The notes beneath the pieces were generated by a model. It saw only the letters and a list, made by a program, of their open reading frames with translations, searched no databases and was not told where the DNA came from. This document shows, piece by piece, positions 1 through 7,709 of a DNA stretch of 23,218 bases. Where the stretch lies: the NCBI GenBank assembly GCA_045636205.1, contig JAZTXE010000031.1, forward strand, positions 1 through 23,218, given 5' to 3'. The first letter of the stretch is position 1. Each line of letters opens with the position of its first letter. Made by a program: the position numbers and the translations under genes. Source of the stretch: JAZRUF01 sp045636205 (GTDB lineage Bacteria > Bacillota > Clostridia > Oscillospirales > JAAYXM01).

Positions 1-1
1 C

Positions 2-355
2 CTCGTGGGCGAAACATTTACAATTTTTGAACACAGTCCTGAGCGCGCTTTCGAAAAGCTCTCTTCGCTTATTGCCGAGCACGGTATATCTCACATAGTC
101 TTGGGATACCCAAAGAACATGGACGGGACTCTGGGCCCCCGCGCAGAAAAAAGCGCAGCACTGGCAAAAAGATTAGAGGAACATTGTTCAGTTCCCGTCG
201 TCTTATGGGATGAGAGGCGCACAACCGTTGACGCTCATCGCATACTTTCCGAAGCCGGAACTCGCGGTAAAAAGCGAAAGGAGCGCATCGACGCGGTTGC
301 TGCCACTCTAATTCTCCAGGGATATTTGGACTCGCTCGCCATTTCAGGAAGATAA
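2..355 (+). CDS. ruvX: RuvX/YqgF, putative pre-16S rRNA nuclease / Holliday junction resolvase, 5'-truncated
   Basis: This is the C-terminal about 118 codons of a RuvX/YqgF protein. The reading frame is open to the left edge of the window, so the start codon lies outside; the GTG at 5 is internal. The RNase H-like fold is recognisable from LGYPKNMDGTLGPRAEKS, the acidic block WDERRTT and the closing helix RIDAVAATLILQGYLDS, all hallmarks of the family. The family is about 140 residues, so only the first strand with its catalytic Asp is missing. RuvX-type enzymes trim the 5' end of pre-16S rRNA in the cytoplasm, and the Holliday junction role is older and less certain. The stop is 15 bp before the next ATG, with the downstream SD in between, so the two genes are probably co-transcribed. 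Confidence 0.93.
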   Translation, partial: LVGETFTIFEHSPERAFEKLSSLIAEHGISHIVLGYPKNMDGTLGPRAEKSAALAKRLEEHCSVPVVLWDERRTTVDAHRILSEAGTRGKKRKERIDAVAATLILQGYLDSLAISGR

Positions 356-372
356 CAAAGGAGGTATCCATC

Positions 373-1158
373 ATGGCACGTCGTCATTCACACGTAAAAC
401 CCAGAAAGAAGAATTATTTTTTAAGATTTTTGACTATTATAATAGTTTTGGCACTGCTTGCAGTTGCTGCAAGCAATATAAGTATTTTTGCCGAGCATCT
501 TAAAAACATACCGGTCATGGGAGAAGTTGTTGATATTCTTGACTTCTCAAAAAACGATTCCGAGCCAAATTATATCCCCGTTGATGAGGATACTCCATTA
601 TCTGATGCGCCGCTTACCCAATCCGTACGCATCTTCTTTGATTCCCAAAGTACCGACTCTGGTTCACCTGCATATATGATACGCGATGGTGTCTCCCCTC
701 GCCGTTTAGAGTTCATATTATATAATGTATACGATTTTGATATAGAGGCACTGACCGAGAGTTTGTCAGGACTGGATTTCATAAAAGATGTTTACCGCAC
801 GACCGTTTTGGATGACTCAATGCGTACATTCACCGTAGAATTATCCAAAGACATATCGTATACGGCTTCTGAGTACAACTCCGAGGGATACATAGATTTA
901 ACTCTGACTCAAACCGGAAACGACAGTGATGACACTATATATATTGTACGCAGTGCATCGGGCAAAATGAATGAGGACATGGCCTCTCTTTGCGAATCTG
1001 TTTCGGATTTCAGCCCGTCAATCGTAAAAACTCAATCCGGCAAATACTGCATAGTCGCAGGTGCGTGTTCAACCGAAGAGGAAGCGGACGATTTATTAAG
1101 CTACCTTGATGATGATTTTTACATCGAAGAATGCACCATATTCTCAAATCCCGAATAA
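373..1158 (+). CDS. Membrane-anchored hypothetical protein, possible SPOR-like C-terminus
   Basis: A 261-residue protein of unrecognised family. The ATG at 373 follows a near-perfect SD (AAAGGAGGT, about 361-368). Residues 1-14 are strongly basic (ARRHSHVKPRKKN) and are followed by one hydrophobic segment at about 16-33, so the protein is a type II single-pass or signal-anchored protein with an extracytoplasmic body. An acidic linker (about 58-75) leads into two similar-sized alpha/beta stretches. The last about 75 residues (YIVRSASGKM... and KYCIVAGACSTEEEADDLLSYL) have the V-x-G-x-x-x-x-EEA pattern seen in SPOR-like peptidoglycan-binding repeats. That resemblance is by eye only and is weak. 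Position after ruvX and before a terminator suggests a two-gene transcript end. Confidence 0.7.
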   Translation: MARRHSHVKPRKKNYFLRFLTIIIVLALLAVAASNISIFAEHLKNIPVMGEVVDILDFSKNDSEPNYIPVDEDTPLSDAPLTQSVRIFFDSQSTDSGSPAYMIRDGVSPRRLEFILYNVYDFDIEALTESLSGLDFIKDVYRTTVLDDSMRTFTVELSKDISYTASEYNSEGYIDLTLTQTGNDSDDTIYIVRSASGKMNEDMASLCESVSDFSPSIVKTQSGKYCIVAGACSTEEEADDLLSYLDDDFYIEECTIFSNPE

Positions 1159-1179
1159 CTCTTAAACATACACTTTAAG

Positions 1180-1208
1180 CCGGCTGCTCACATGCAGCCG
1201 GTTTTTTT
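1180..1208 (+). terminator. Rho-independent terminator of the ruvX/hypothetical transcript
   Basis: A perfect 8-bp GC-rich stem, CCGGCTGC at 1180-1187 with GCAGCCGG at 1194-1201, has a six-base loop and is followed by T7 (1202-1208). There is no matching T-run on the minus strand, so it mainly stops plus-strand transcription coming from 1158. Confidence 0.93.
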
Positions 1209-1227
1209 ACAAGTACATCCCTTAAAA

Positions 1228-2403
1228 TTAATAAGATTTTGAAAAATCCACTTCCACAGTTTCCTTCTCCGCTTTAACAACTGTTGAGTTTTTGATTTTC
1301 TCTTTAAGAAGATTATAGAATTTATCATCCGGGAACTCCCCGATTGCCACCTCTTGCCCAGTCCACGAGCTCAGATGGATAGCATTTGATATTGTAAGTC
1401 CTTTAATTCCCTCCTCGCCGGGAGCAATTAATTTTTCACCGTCGAGTATTGCATTTGCAAAATTCTTCAAAATACCGATATGCTGTTCATACGAGGAATT
1501 ATCTACAGGTATTTCACACTTCCAACATTCAGGACCACCAAATGCAGTTTTGGTTGACGCGTTATACTCACGTTCGGATACAACATTGCGCTCAAAAATG
1601 ATTTTTCCGTTTTCGCCGTTATCTTCTACAATAACGCGCCCCATATCGCAAGCAACTTCCAGTCTGTTCGTGCCGGGATACTCACCGGTCGAGGTAATGT
1701 ACTGTCCTATGGTTCCACTATCATAATCAAGCATTGCTACCACTTCATCCTCAACCTCTATATCATAAAACTTACCGTATGATGCGCGCGCATACACTCT
1801 GTCAGGTACACCGAAAATCCATTGCCACAAATCAATCTGATGCGGATTCTGGTTAATCAGAGTTCCCCCGCCCTCGCCTTTCCATGTTGAACGCCATACA
1901 CTGCTGTCATGGTACGGCTGAGGTCTGTACCATGTAGTTATAATCCACGTGATGCGTTTAATATGACCAAGCTCACCTTCATCAACAAGCTTCTTCAATC
2001 TGCGATATGCCGGGTTTGTTCTCATATTATACATTATGGCAAAAGCTTTATCCGACTTTGCTGCCGCATCATTCATTTCTTTAACCTGACCTGTATATAC
2101 CCCCGCAGGTTTTTCCACAAGAACATTCAGTCCGTAATCAAATCCAATAATCGCATACTTAGCATGGTCGTAATGCGGAATAGCGATTAAAACTGAATCG
2201 ATAAGCCCGCTCTTGTACATTTTCTCAGCATCATTAAACACTGCAACATCCGGATACGCCTCGCTTACCTTTTTAAGCTTTTTTTCATCTATATCACAAA
2301 CTGCGCAAAGTTCCATATTAGGTATTTTCCCGGCTTTTATACTGTCAACATGCGCCCTTCCCATATTGCCGCAACCTATTACACCAATCTTTACTTTCTT
2401 CAC
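1228..2403 (-). CDS. Gfo/Idh/MocA family NAD(P)-dependent oxidoreductase
   Basis: A 391-residue cytoplasmic sugar- or polyol-type dehydrogenase. The N-terminal Rossmann domain opens with GVIGCGNMGRAH (residues 7-18, GxGxxG) and has the acidic end of beta-2 (CDIDE). The family signature EKP is at 97-99 (LVEKPAG). The GGGTLINQNPHQIDLWQWIFG block places the likely catalytic His188 and Asp191. Length and order match the family (GFO_IDH_MocA N-terminal plus C-terminal domains). The substrate cannot be read from sequence; members act on inositols, glucose derivatives, UDP-sugars and others. The start follows GAAAGAGGTAG on the minus strand. The gene is divergent from an AraC-type regulator across 159 bp, which is therefore its likely controller. 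No transporter or other sugar gene is adjacent, so this is a single-gene target. Confidence 0.93.
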   Translation of the reverse strand: MKKVKIGVIGCGNMGRAHVDSIKAGKIPNMELCAVCDIDEKKLKKVSEAYPDVAVFNDAEKMYKSGLIDSVLIAIPHYDHAKYAIIGFDYGLNVLVEKPAGVYTGQVKEMNDAAAKSDKAFAIMYNMRTNPAYRRLKKLVDEGELGHIKRITWIITTWYRPQPYHDSSVWRSTWKGEGGGTLINQNPHQIDLWQWIFGVPDRVYARASYGKFYDIEVEDEVVAMLDYDSGTIGQYITSTGEYPGTNRLEVACDMGRVIVEDNGENGKIIFERNVVSEREYNASTKTAFGGPECWKCEIPVDNSSYEQHIGILKNFANAILDGEKLIAPGEEGIKGLTISNAIHLSSWTGQEVAIGEFPDDKFYNLLKEKIKNSTVVKAEKETVEVDFSKSY

Positions 2404-2466
2404 AGTCTTCTACCTCTTTCATAAGCTTTTTTAAGATTAAGCATGCTTATTTATCTCTGCGAAAAC

Positions 2467-2495
2467 AGAATAACACAAATATTCACACAAAACAA
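2467..2495 (-). promoter_or_regulatory. Predicted promoter of the Gfo/Idh/MocA gene
   Basis: On the minus strand, a -35 TTGTTT (2490-2495) is separated by exactly 17 bp from a -10 TATTCT (2467-2472) preceded by TGT, an extended -10. This would start RNA near 2460 and give a leader of about 56 nt. One copy of the 11-bp direct repeat ends six bp upstream of the -35, a typical activator position. Confidence 0.55.
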
Positions 2496-2500
2496 TTAAT

Positions 2501-2532
2501 AATATTGATATAATCATTGCAAATATTGATAT
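2501..2532. promoter_or_regulatory. Direct-repeat operator candidate for the AraC-type regulator
   Basis: AATATTGATAT occurs identically at 2501-2511 and 2522-2532, start-to-start 21 bp, i.e. two helical turns. Same-face direct repeats of this spacing are the classic site of AraC-family proteins, whose two DNA-binding domains dock side by side (AraC I1/I2 sites). The first copy abuts the -35 of the divergent oxidoreductase promoter. The second lies inside the regulator's own predicted promoter. The site assignment is inference. Confidence 0.55.
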
Positions 2533-2545
2533 TATACTGTATACT
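2517..2545 (+). promoter_or_regulatory. Predicted promoter of the AraC-type regulator
   Basis: -35 TTGCAA (2517-2522), 17-bp spacer, -10 TATACT (2540-2545); a second TATACT is at 2533-2538. The RNA would start near 2552, right at the SD, leaving a very short leader. The 11-bp repeat at 2522-2532 overlaps it, so autorepression is plausible. Confidence 0.45.
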
Positions 2546-2562
2546 AACCACAGGTGATAGAT

Positions 2563-3354
2563 ATGAACAACACACTATATTTTGCCGAAAAGGTTATAAC
2601 ATACAACACAACAAATAAAGACTTTGTCCTCCACAACCATCCGGATTATGAGCTGCTTTTATTCATACAAGGGGATACCAACTATATAATAGAAGGAAAC
2701 GTCTATAAGCTAAAGCCGTATGACCTTGTCATTCAACGAAAGGGAGAAATGCACAGACTTTTCCATAACAGCACTGCAACATATGAAAGAGTTTTTATAC
2801 AAATCAGCCCAAATTATTTCATAAAAAACAACTGCAAAGAATTAGAAACGGAATTTCTAAAAGAAACCCATGGCAGTATGAACAAAATAAATGCAGAAAC
2901 TTGTATATCCAGCGGTGTCTACGATGCTTTTTTACGATTGCAAAAATATTCAAACAATTTCAAAGATATTTATACGCCGGTTTCAAATGCAATCATAACT
3001 GAAATATTATATCTCATAAATAATGCTACTCTCTTCTCTGAAAATGACGCACCGGACAATCTGATAAAATCTGTAATTGAGTACATAAACAAAAACCACA
3101 CAAAAAACTTTTCTCTTGATGAATTAGCAAAAGAATTCTTTGTTTCAAAATGCCACCTCTGCAGAACTTTCAAGCAACACACCGGCTTTACCGTGTATAA
3201 CTATATAACCAATAAGCGCCTCTTAAAAGCAAATGAGTTAATAAGCCACGGTTCTGCTCTCGGCACTGCAGCAGCTCTCGCAGGGTTTAATGATTACTCT
3301 TCATTTTACCGTGCATATGTAAAAAACTATGGTCACGCACCCACAAGTAAGTAA
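2563..3354 (+). CDS. AraC-family transcriptional regulator with cupin sensor domain
   Basis: A 263-residue one-component regulator. Residues about 1-90 form a cupin-like effector domain (HNHPDYELLLFIQGDTNYIIEG, then LKPYDLVIQRKGEMHRL), and about 165-263 form the AraC DNA-binding domain. HTH1 is around 184-205 (LDELAKEFFVSKCHLCRTFKQ) and HTH2 around 232-252, with the conserved GFNDYSSFYRAYVK motif. The ATG at 2563 is preferred: an upstream in-frame GTG at 2554 overlaps the SD AGGTGA (2552-2557) that serves this ATG. It is divergent to the oxidoreductase and very probably controls it in response to a sugar-like ligand. Its 3' end is 10 bp from a bidirectional terminator. Confidence 0.93.
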   Translation: MNNTLYFAEKVITYNTTNKDFVLHNHPDYELLLFIQGDTNYIIEGNVYKLKPYDLVIQRKGEMHRLFHNSTATYERVFIQISPNYFIKNNCKELETEFLKETHGSMNKINAETCISSGVYDAFLRLQKYSNNFKDIYTPVSNAIITEILYLINNATLFSENDAPDNLIKSVIEYINKNHTKNFSLDELAKEFFVSKCHLCRTFKQHTGFTVYNYITNKRLLKANELISHGSALGTAAALAGFNDYSSFYRAYVKNYGHAPTSK

Positions 3355-3363
3355 TATTAACAT

Positions 3364-3399
3364 AAACGAACCACTTCATATATATGAAGTGGTTCGTTT
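3364..3399. terminator. Bidirectional terminator between convergent genes
   Basis: A perfect 17-bp inverted repeat (3364-3380 with 3383-3399, two-base spacer) centred on CTTCATATATATGAAG. The arms start with AAA and end with TTT, so both strands yield a hairpin and short T-run. The right arm ends at the base before the stop codon of the minus-strand protease (3400-3402). Confidence 0.85.
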
Positions 3400-5085
3400 C
3401 TATACTGGTTCAAATTCATAGTAAAATAAATATTCAATATTGACGCTTGTTATAAACGCAAGCTTGTTGGACATTACATATATATTGTAGTATCCTACTT
3501 CGTCTACCGGATATTCTACAGTAAGGTAATACGCGCCGTCTGAATATCCTCCGTCAGCAAATACCAGGTTTTCCTTAGTAGCTTTACCTCTGGGCGCAAT
3601 CGCAAGAACTAAATCCGATGCCATACGTGATGTGCTTTTAAAGTAAACACGCGCAGAGCCCTTAGAATTACACTTAACCTCGAACACATCCATCTTACTG
3701 CTTGTTATATTACCCAAAACCGAATATCCGTTTTCCAGCACATTTGCAGAAGCCTCAGAGTCATTCGGCTCACTTTCCGCATAAACCTCTTCAAACATCC
3801 CTGCGCGGTTATTGTAATTATTTTTATCTGTCTCTGCAATCACCTGCTGAAAACTCTTTGACGCATCCTTTGATATTTTCTTTACCTCATTTATAGGAAT
3901 CGCAAAGTTAAGACTCTGCCCCTCCTCTATTGCGCCAAAGGTCACGCCTATAACATCGCCTTTTTCATCGAGCAGTGCGCCTCCGCTGCTGCCCGCAGAA
4001 ATCGCTGCTGTAATCTGTATTCCACCAACCTCTTCACGGTATGGATTAGACACTATTCCGTCTGAAATACTGTTTTCCAGTCCGAGTGGACTACCTATTG
4101 CATATACCTTTTGACCACTTGAAATATTTGATGAATCACCAAGTGTAAGTGCTATTACCTCGCTGATATCCGCTTTAAGCACCGCTATATCCTTCTCAAG
4201 GCTGTATCCCAAAACCTTGTCAATCTTTGCCGTAGTGCCGTCATGTAATTTTATTGACGCAGAATATGCATTTTCAATAACATGGAAATTGGTAACAAGT
4301 ACACCGTCGGATGTGATAAAAAATCCACTTCCGCTTCCAAGTGCGCTTCCGTCGCTGTTAAACACACTTATATGGAATATTCCAGGCGAGCACTTTTTAA
4401 ATATTTCCTGTGCAGACAACACCCCGTCATCCGACGATGAAACATTTGCATTCGCTTCGGAGTTTTCTTCTACCGCATTATATAACCTGACCATCGTCAA
4501 GCACGACATCTCACGAGTATAATTTCCGCGAGGCGAAAATTTGTTATTTGCAACACCGTTCATAACACCCGCCTTAGCAACAAAGTCAATTCCCTTTACC
4601 GCGTAGTCGGAAAATTCATCACGGTCTGAAAACGACAAAACTTTGCCCGCCGGAGTATATCCCAGCACATTCGACGCACGCATAAGCATAACCGCTGCCT
4701 GTTCTCTGGTTATATCCCCATTCGGCGAAAACATACCATTCCCGACTCCGTTTACTATCCCCAACGTATACGCCGCTTCAATATCCTTGTTTTCAGTGTC
4801 ATTAAAAACACCGCTCTCCATTATCATGCCACGCTCAGAGAAAATCTCAGACACGTCTTTTCCCATCACCGCCTCAACTAAAGCTATTACAAGACGGCAA
4901 AACTCCTCCCTGGTGCAGTAGTTCTGATATCCCCTTTGCAAATCCTGCGGAACAAGCCCCGCATCAATCGCCTGCTCCAGCTCGCCTTTCGCCCAGTCAC
5001 TCGGTTCATGCGTCGCAAACGCGACGCTCGGAATAAATATATTAACAAAAATGATAACCGCAACAATAAATGCACTTTTTCTCAT
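3400..5085 (-). CDS. Secreted S-layer-homology trypsin-like (HtrA/S1C-type) serine protease
   Basis: A 561-residue exported protein. It has a signal peptide with a basic start and hydrophobic core (3-20), with likely cleavage after AFA (about 24). Three SLH modules follow (about 26-75, 90-140 and 150-205, with repeated FSPxGxxTRE motifs), which normally tether proteins to the secondary cell-wall polymer. Residues about 225-410 are an S1C protease domain with the triad His268 (TNFHVIE), Asp299 (EKDIAVLKAD) and Ser367 (AGSSGGALLD). The rest (about 435-561) is a beta-rich ESEPNDSEASAN domain resembling bacterial pre-peptidase C-terminal (PPC) domains. No PDZ domain is visible, unlike classic DegP. 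Start: the ATG at 5085 has AAGAAGGGA upstream and precedes a proper signal peptide. An in-frame start at 5130 would put a charged extension in front. Likely role: cell-surface protein processing or quality control; the target is unknown. Confidence 0.9.
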   Translation of the reverse strand: MRKSAFIVAVIIFVNIFIPSVAFATHEPSDWAKGELEQAIDAGLVPQDLQRGYQNYCTREEFCRLVIALVEAVMGKDVSEIFSERGMIMESGVFNDTENKDIEAAYTLGIVNGVGNGMFSPNGDITREQAAVMLMRASNVLGYTPAGKVLSFSDRDEFSDYAVKGIDFVAKAGVMNGVANNKFSPRGNYTREMSCLTMVRLYNAVEENSEANANVSSSDDGVLSAQEIFKKCSPGIFHISVFNSDGSALGSGSGFFITSDGVLVTNFHVIENAYSASIKLHDGTTAKIDKVLGYSLEKDIAVLKADISEVIALTLGDSSNISSGQKVYAIGSPLGLENSISDGIVSNPYREEVGGIQITAAISAGSSGGALLDEKGDVIGVTFGAIEEGQSLNFAIPINEVKKISKDASKSFQQVIAETDKNNYNNRAGMFEEVYAESEPNDSEASANVLENGYSVLGNITSSKMDVFEVKCNSKGSARVYFKSTSRMASDLVLAIAPRGKATKENLVFADGGYSDGAYYLTVEYPVDEVGYYNIYVMSNKLAFITSVNIEYLFYYEFEPV

Positions 5086-5120
5086 ATGTAATATCCCTTC
5101 TTTTATCTCCTTCTTTAAAT

Positions 5121-5149
5121 AGAATAACACAGTATTTATTTTTTTGCTA
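5121..5149 (-). promoter_or_regulatory. Possible promoter of the SLH protease
   Basis: On the minus strand a TGT-extended -10 TATTCT (5121-5126) shares the ten bases GTGTTATTCT with the oxidoreductase promoter. The -35 position at 17 bp is only TAGCAA. The predicted leader is about 29 nt and contains two purine-rich SD-like stretches. Confidence 0.35.
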
Positions 5150-5199
5150 TAATCTTCACATAATATTCAAACAATTTTCAAAAAACATTTAATAAACGC

Positions 5200-5228
5200 T
5201 TGACAAATCGCCTGCGTTGTTTTATCAT
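5200..5228 (+). promoter_or_regulatory. Promoter of the aromatic amino acid operon
   Basis: A perfect -35 TTGACA (5200-5205), a 17-bp spacer and -10 TATCAT (5223-5228, 5/6 consensus). Transcription would start near 5235, just upstream of the T-box leader, giving a leader of about 340 nt before the first ATG at 5578. Confidence 0.75.
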
Positions 5229-5245
5229 AAAAATAATCATAAAAA

Positions 5246-5540
5246 TGCTTTGACGGAGAAAAGTAAGCGCCTTGCGGAATTTCCAGGGAGAACCCGCCTT
5301 GACTGAAAGCGGGTTTAAAGGATGCGTCGCCGAAGTTCCCTCCTGAGCACATCGATTGAATGGTCTTCCTAATAGGTCGATGCGGTCAGCTCACCGTTAC
5401 ATGGGCAGGATATAAAGGACTCATCGTCCATGTATCCGAACAGAGAGCGTTCATTATATATGAACGAATACGGGTGGTAACGCGGAAAGTATTATATGCC
5501 TTTCGTCCCGACTAAGGGGATGAAAGGCATTTTGTCATTT
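5246..5540 (+). promoter_or_regulatory. T-box riboswitch (tRNA-sensing transcription attenuator), probable tRNA-Phe
   Basis: The hallmarks are present in order. An AGTA element (5262-5265) comes first, followed by Stem I with CAGGGAG (5284-5290) and a GAA-type specifier region ending in TGAGC (5332-5347). Next are CAGAGAG and a 7-bp Stem III (5448-5454/5460-5466), then the T-box GGGTGGTAACGCGG (5472-5485). The antiterminator pairs GGG 5472-5474 with CCC 5507-5509 and GCG 5482-5484 with CGT 5504-5506, leaving the 7-nt bulge TGGTAAC. The competing terminator pairs 5496-5509 with 5517-5530 (one G-U) and is followed by T-rich sequence. Bulge base T5478 fits an A73 discriminator, as in tRNA-Phe and tRNA-Tyr. 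The specifier is most likely TTC (Phe) at 5336-5338; this register is judged by eye, and GTT one base earlier is the alternative. Uncharged tRNA would allow read-through into aroF. Confidence 0.92.
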
Positions 5541-5577
5541 TTCTCCCCCGAAAAAATCATTAAAGGAGAAATTTATA

Positions 5578-6594
5578 ATGGTAATCGTATTGAAACCCGG
5601 TGTTTCCCAGCAGCAGACAGACGCACTTGCCCAATCCATTGAGCAAACCTACGGTGTAACTGTAAACAAAATAATCGGCGCAGAAACATCTATCCTCGGC
5701 CTTGTGGGTGACACATCCTCTCTGGAAATTGAGACCTTGCAAAGCAATGATTTTGTTGAGCGCGTTATGAAGGTGCAGGAGCCATTCAAGCTCGGCAACC
5801 GCAAATTCCACCCGGATGACACGGTTATCCGCGTAGGAAATGTAGAAATCGGCGGTGATAAAATCGCTGTAATGGCAGGTCCGTGCTCGGTAGAGTCCGA
5901 GGACCAAATTATAAGTGTAGCCAAAGATGTTCAGAAATACGGCGCATCAATACTGCGCGGTGGTGCGTTCAAACCCCGTACATCGCCTTATGCATTCCAA
6001 GGTCTGCGTGGCGAAGGTCTGCTCCTTCTCAAACACGCGCGCGACATTACCGGAATGCCCATAATTTCTGAGATAACAAACCCGTTCTATCTTGAAATGT
6101 TCGAAGAGTATGTAGACATCCTCCAGGTCGGCGCACGCAATATGCAAAACTTCGAACTTTTAAAAGAACTTGGTCATATCAAAAAGCCCATAATGCTCAA
6201 ACGCGGCTTCTCAAATACCATTGAAGAACTTCTTATGAGTGCAGAATATATCATGTCCGGCGGCAACTCACAGGTCATCCTGTGCGAGCGCGGCATACGC
6301 ACGTTTGAAAACTTCACGCGCAACACGCTCGACATCAGCGCAATCCCGGCACTCAAACGCCAGAGTCATCTCCCGGTAGTGGTTGACCCGAGCCACGCGG
6401 CAGGTATAACCTGGATGATAGAGCCGCTTTCAAAGGCAGCAATCGCCGCAGGCGCGGACGGTCTTATAATCGAAGTCCATCCGAGTCCCAAGCAAGCAAG
6501 CTGTGACGGCGCGCAGTCCTTGACCCCGCCGCTCTTTGGCTCAATAATGGAGTCAGTAAGTGCGGTTGCTCAAGCTGTAGGACGTTCAATATAG
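5578..6594 (+). CDS. aroF: 3-deoxy-7-phosphoheptulonate (DAHP) synthase, type I-beta, copy 1
   Basis: Condenses phosphoenolpyruvate and erythrose-4-phosphate to DAHP, the first step of the shikimate pathway. At 338 residues it has the layout of Thermotoga-type enzymes. Residues 1-about 70 form a ferredoxin-like regulatory domain (the Tyr/Phe allosteric domain in characterised members). The (beta/alpha)8 barrel follows, with AGPCSVES (metal-ligand Cys103), RGGAFKPRTSPYAFQG (about 127-142), ARNMQNF, CERGIRTFE, VDPSHAAG and EVHPSP...DGAQSL. These carry the expected Lys/Arg substrate contacts and the Cys, His, Glu and Asp metal ligands. SD AAAGGAGA lies at 5562-5569. It is the first gene after the T-box, so it is directly gated by charged-tRNA level. 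A paralogue lies four genes downstream (9962-10987). Confidence 0.96.
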   Translation: MVIVLKPGVSQQQTDALAQSIEQTYGVTVNKIIGAETSILGLVGDTSSLEIETLQSNDFVERVMKVQEPFKLGNRKFHPDDTVIRVGNVEIGGDKIAVMAGPCSVESEDQIISVAKDVQKYGASILRGGAFKPRTSPYAFQGLRGEGLLLLKHARDITGMPIISEITNPFYLEMFEEYVDILQVGARNMQNFELLKELGHIKKPIMLKRGFSNTIEELLMSAEYIMSGGNSQVILCERGIRTFENFTRNTLDISAIPALKRQSHLPVVVDPSHAAGITWMIEPLSKAAIAAGADGLIIEVHPSPKQASCDGAQSLTPPLFGSIMESVSAVAQAVGRSI

Positions 6595-6624
6595 CACATC
6601 TGATTAAGAAAGGAAGTTTCAGCT

Positions 6625-7692
6625 ATGGGTGAGCTGATTTTAAATACTGCGACCGCAACAAGCCGGCTTAATATCGGCTCAGGTGTTATGGATAAAATCG
6701 GCACAACTTGCTTTGAGCTTTCAAAAAACTCAAAAGTTGCTGTTGTGACTGACTCAAACGTTGCACCGCTGTATGCGTCACGCGTATGTGAAGTGATTAA
6801 ATCCGCAGGTCTTGATGTATATATAATAACTCTCCCTGCAGGCGAAGAGTATAAAACTCTTGATACGGTTTCCGATATATACGCTTTTCTTGCAGAAAAC
6901 GGCTTTACACGCTCCGACATCCTCGTAGCACTTGGCGGCGGAGTCGTCGGCGATATATCCGGTTTTACTGCAGCAACATATCTTCGCGGAATCCGCTCGG
7001 TGCAAATACCCACCACTCTTCTCGCTCAGGTTGACTCATCCGTAGGTGGCAAATGCGGTGTTGACTTACCGCAGGGAAAAAATCTTATAGGTGCATTCAA
7101 CCAACCCAACCGAGTGTTGATTGATACGGATGTTCTGAAAACGCTGCCGCATGATATTTTCCGCGACGGTATGGCAGAGGTCCTTAAATACGGATGTATA
7201 TTTGATGAAAAACTTTTTTCTGATATACTTAAGCTAACACCCGGTCATATTTCCGATACAATTATAGAGCGTTGCGTCGAGCTTAAGCGTGACGTAGTAG
7301 AGCGCGATGAACACGACAAGGGTGACCGCATGCTTTTAAACTTCGGGCATACCGTCGGCCATGCTATTGAAAAGCTGGGTAATTTCACACGTTTTTCACA
7401 CGGTGCCGCAGTAGCTATCGGAATGGCAGCAGCCGCAAAAATCGGTGAAAACAGTGGTTTTACTCTCCCCGGAACCTATGATAAAATCACCTGCGCACTG
7501 TCTCACTTAGGGCTTACCTCAGAACTCCCCTATCGCCCGGATGACCTTGTTTCTGCCATGGCGATGGATAAGAAAAACTTAAATGGGAGCTTAAATTTCA
7601 TCTTGCTTTCAAAAATAGGAATCGGACGCATTGTCCCGATGTCATTAAACAATGCAGCTTCACTTTTCCGGAGTTCGTACAGTAATCAGTAA
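6625..7692 (+). CDS. aroB: 3-dehydroquinate synthase
   Basis: Second shikimate-pathway step: NAD- and metal-dependent cyclisation of DAHP to 3-dehydroquinate. The 355-residue length is normal. Visible motifs are the nucleotide-binding GGGVVGD (104-110), ATYLRGIRSVQIPTTLLAQV, DSSVGGKCGVD and LIGAFNQP. There is also a metal-binding Glu in MAEVLKYG and the His pair in NFGHTVGHAIE. The ATG at 6625 follows AAAGGAAG with a nine-base spacer. It lies 30 bp after aroF and 17 bp before aroC in the same orientation, with no terminator between, so it is part of the T-box operon. Confidence 0.97.
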   Translation: MGELILNTATATSRLNIGSGVMDKIGTTCFELSKNSKVAVVTDSNVAPLYASRVCEVIKSAGLDVYIITLPAGEEYKTLDTVSDIYAFLAENGFTRSDILVALGGGVVGDISGFTAATYLRGIRSVQIPTTLLAQVDSSVGGKCGVDLPQGKNLIGAFNQPNRVLIDTDVLKTLPHDIFRDGMAEVLKYGCIFDEKLFSDILKLTPGHISDTIIERCVELKRDVVERDEHDKGDRMLLNFGHTVGHAIEKLGNFTRFSHGAAVAIGMAAAAKIGENSGFTLPGTYDKITCALSHLGLTSELPYRPDDLVSAMAMDKKNLNGSLNFILLSKIGIGRIVPMSLNNAASLFRSSYSNQ

Positions 7693-7709
7693 TCGAAAGG
7701 AGCCTCAAT

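Noticed and set aside
2554..2562. In-frame GTG start for the AraC-type regulator
   Set aside because: It overlaps the SD (AGGTGA) that fits the ATG at 2563 with normal spacing.
5167..5352. 61-codon minus-strand frame in the aroF leader
   Set aside because: It lies across the operon promoter and T-box Stem I, has no SD, and its sequence is explained by the riboswitch.
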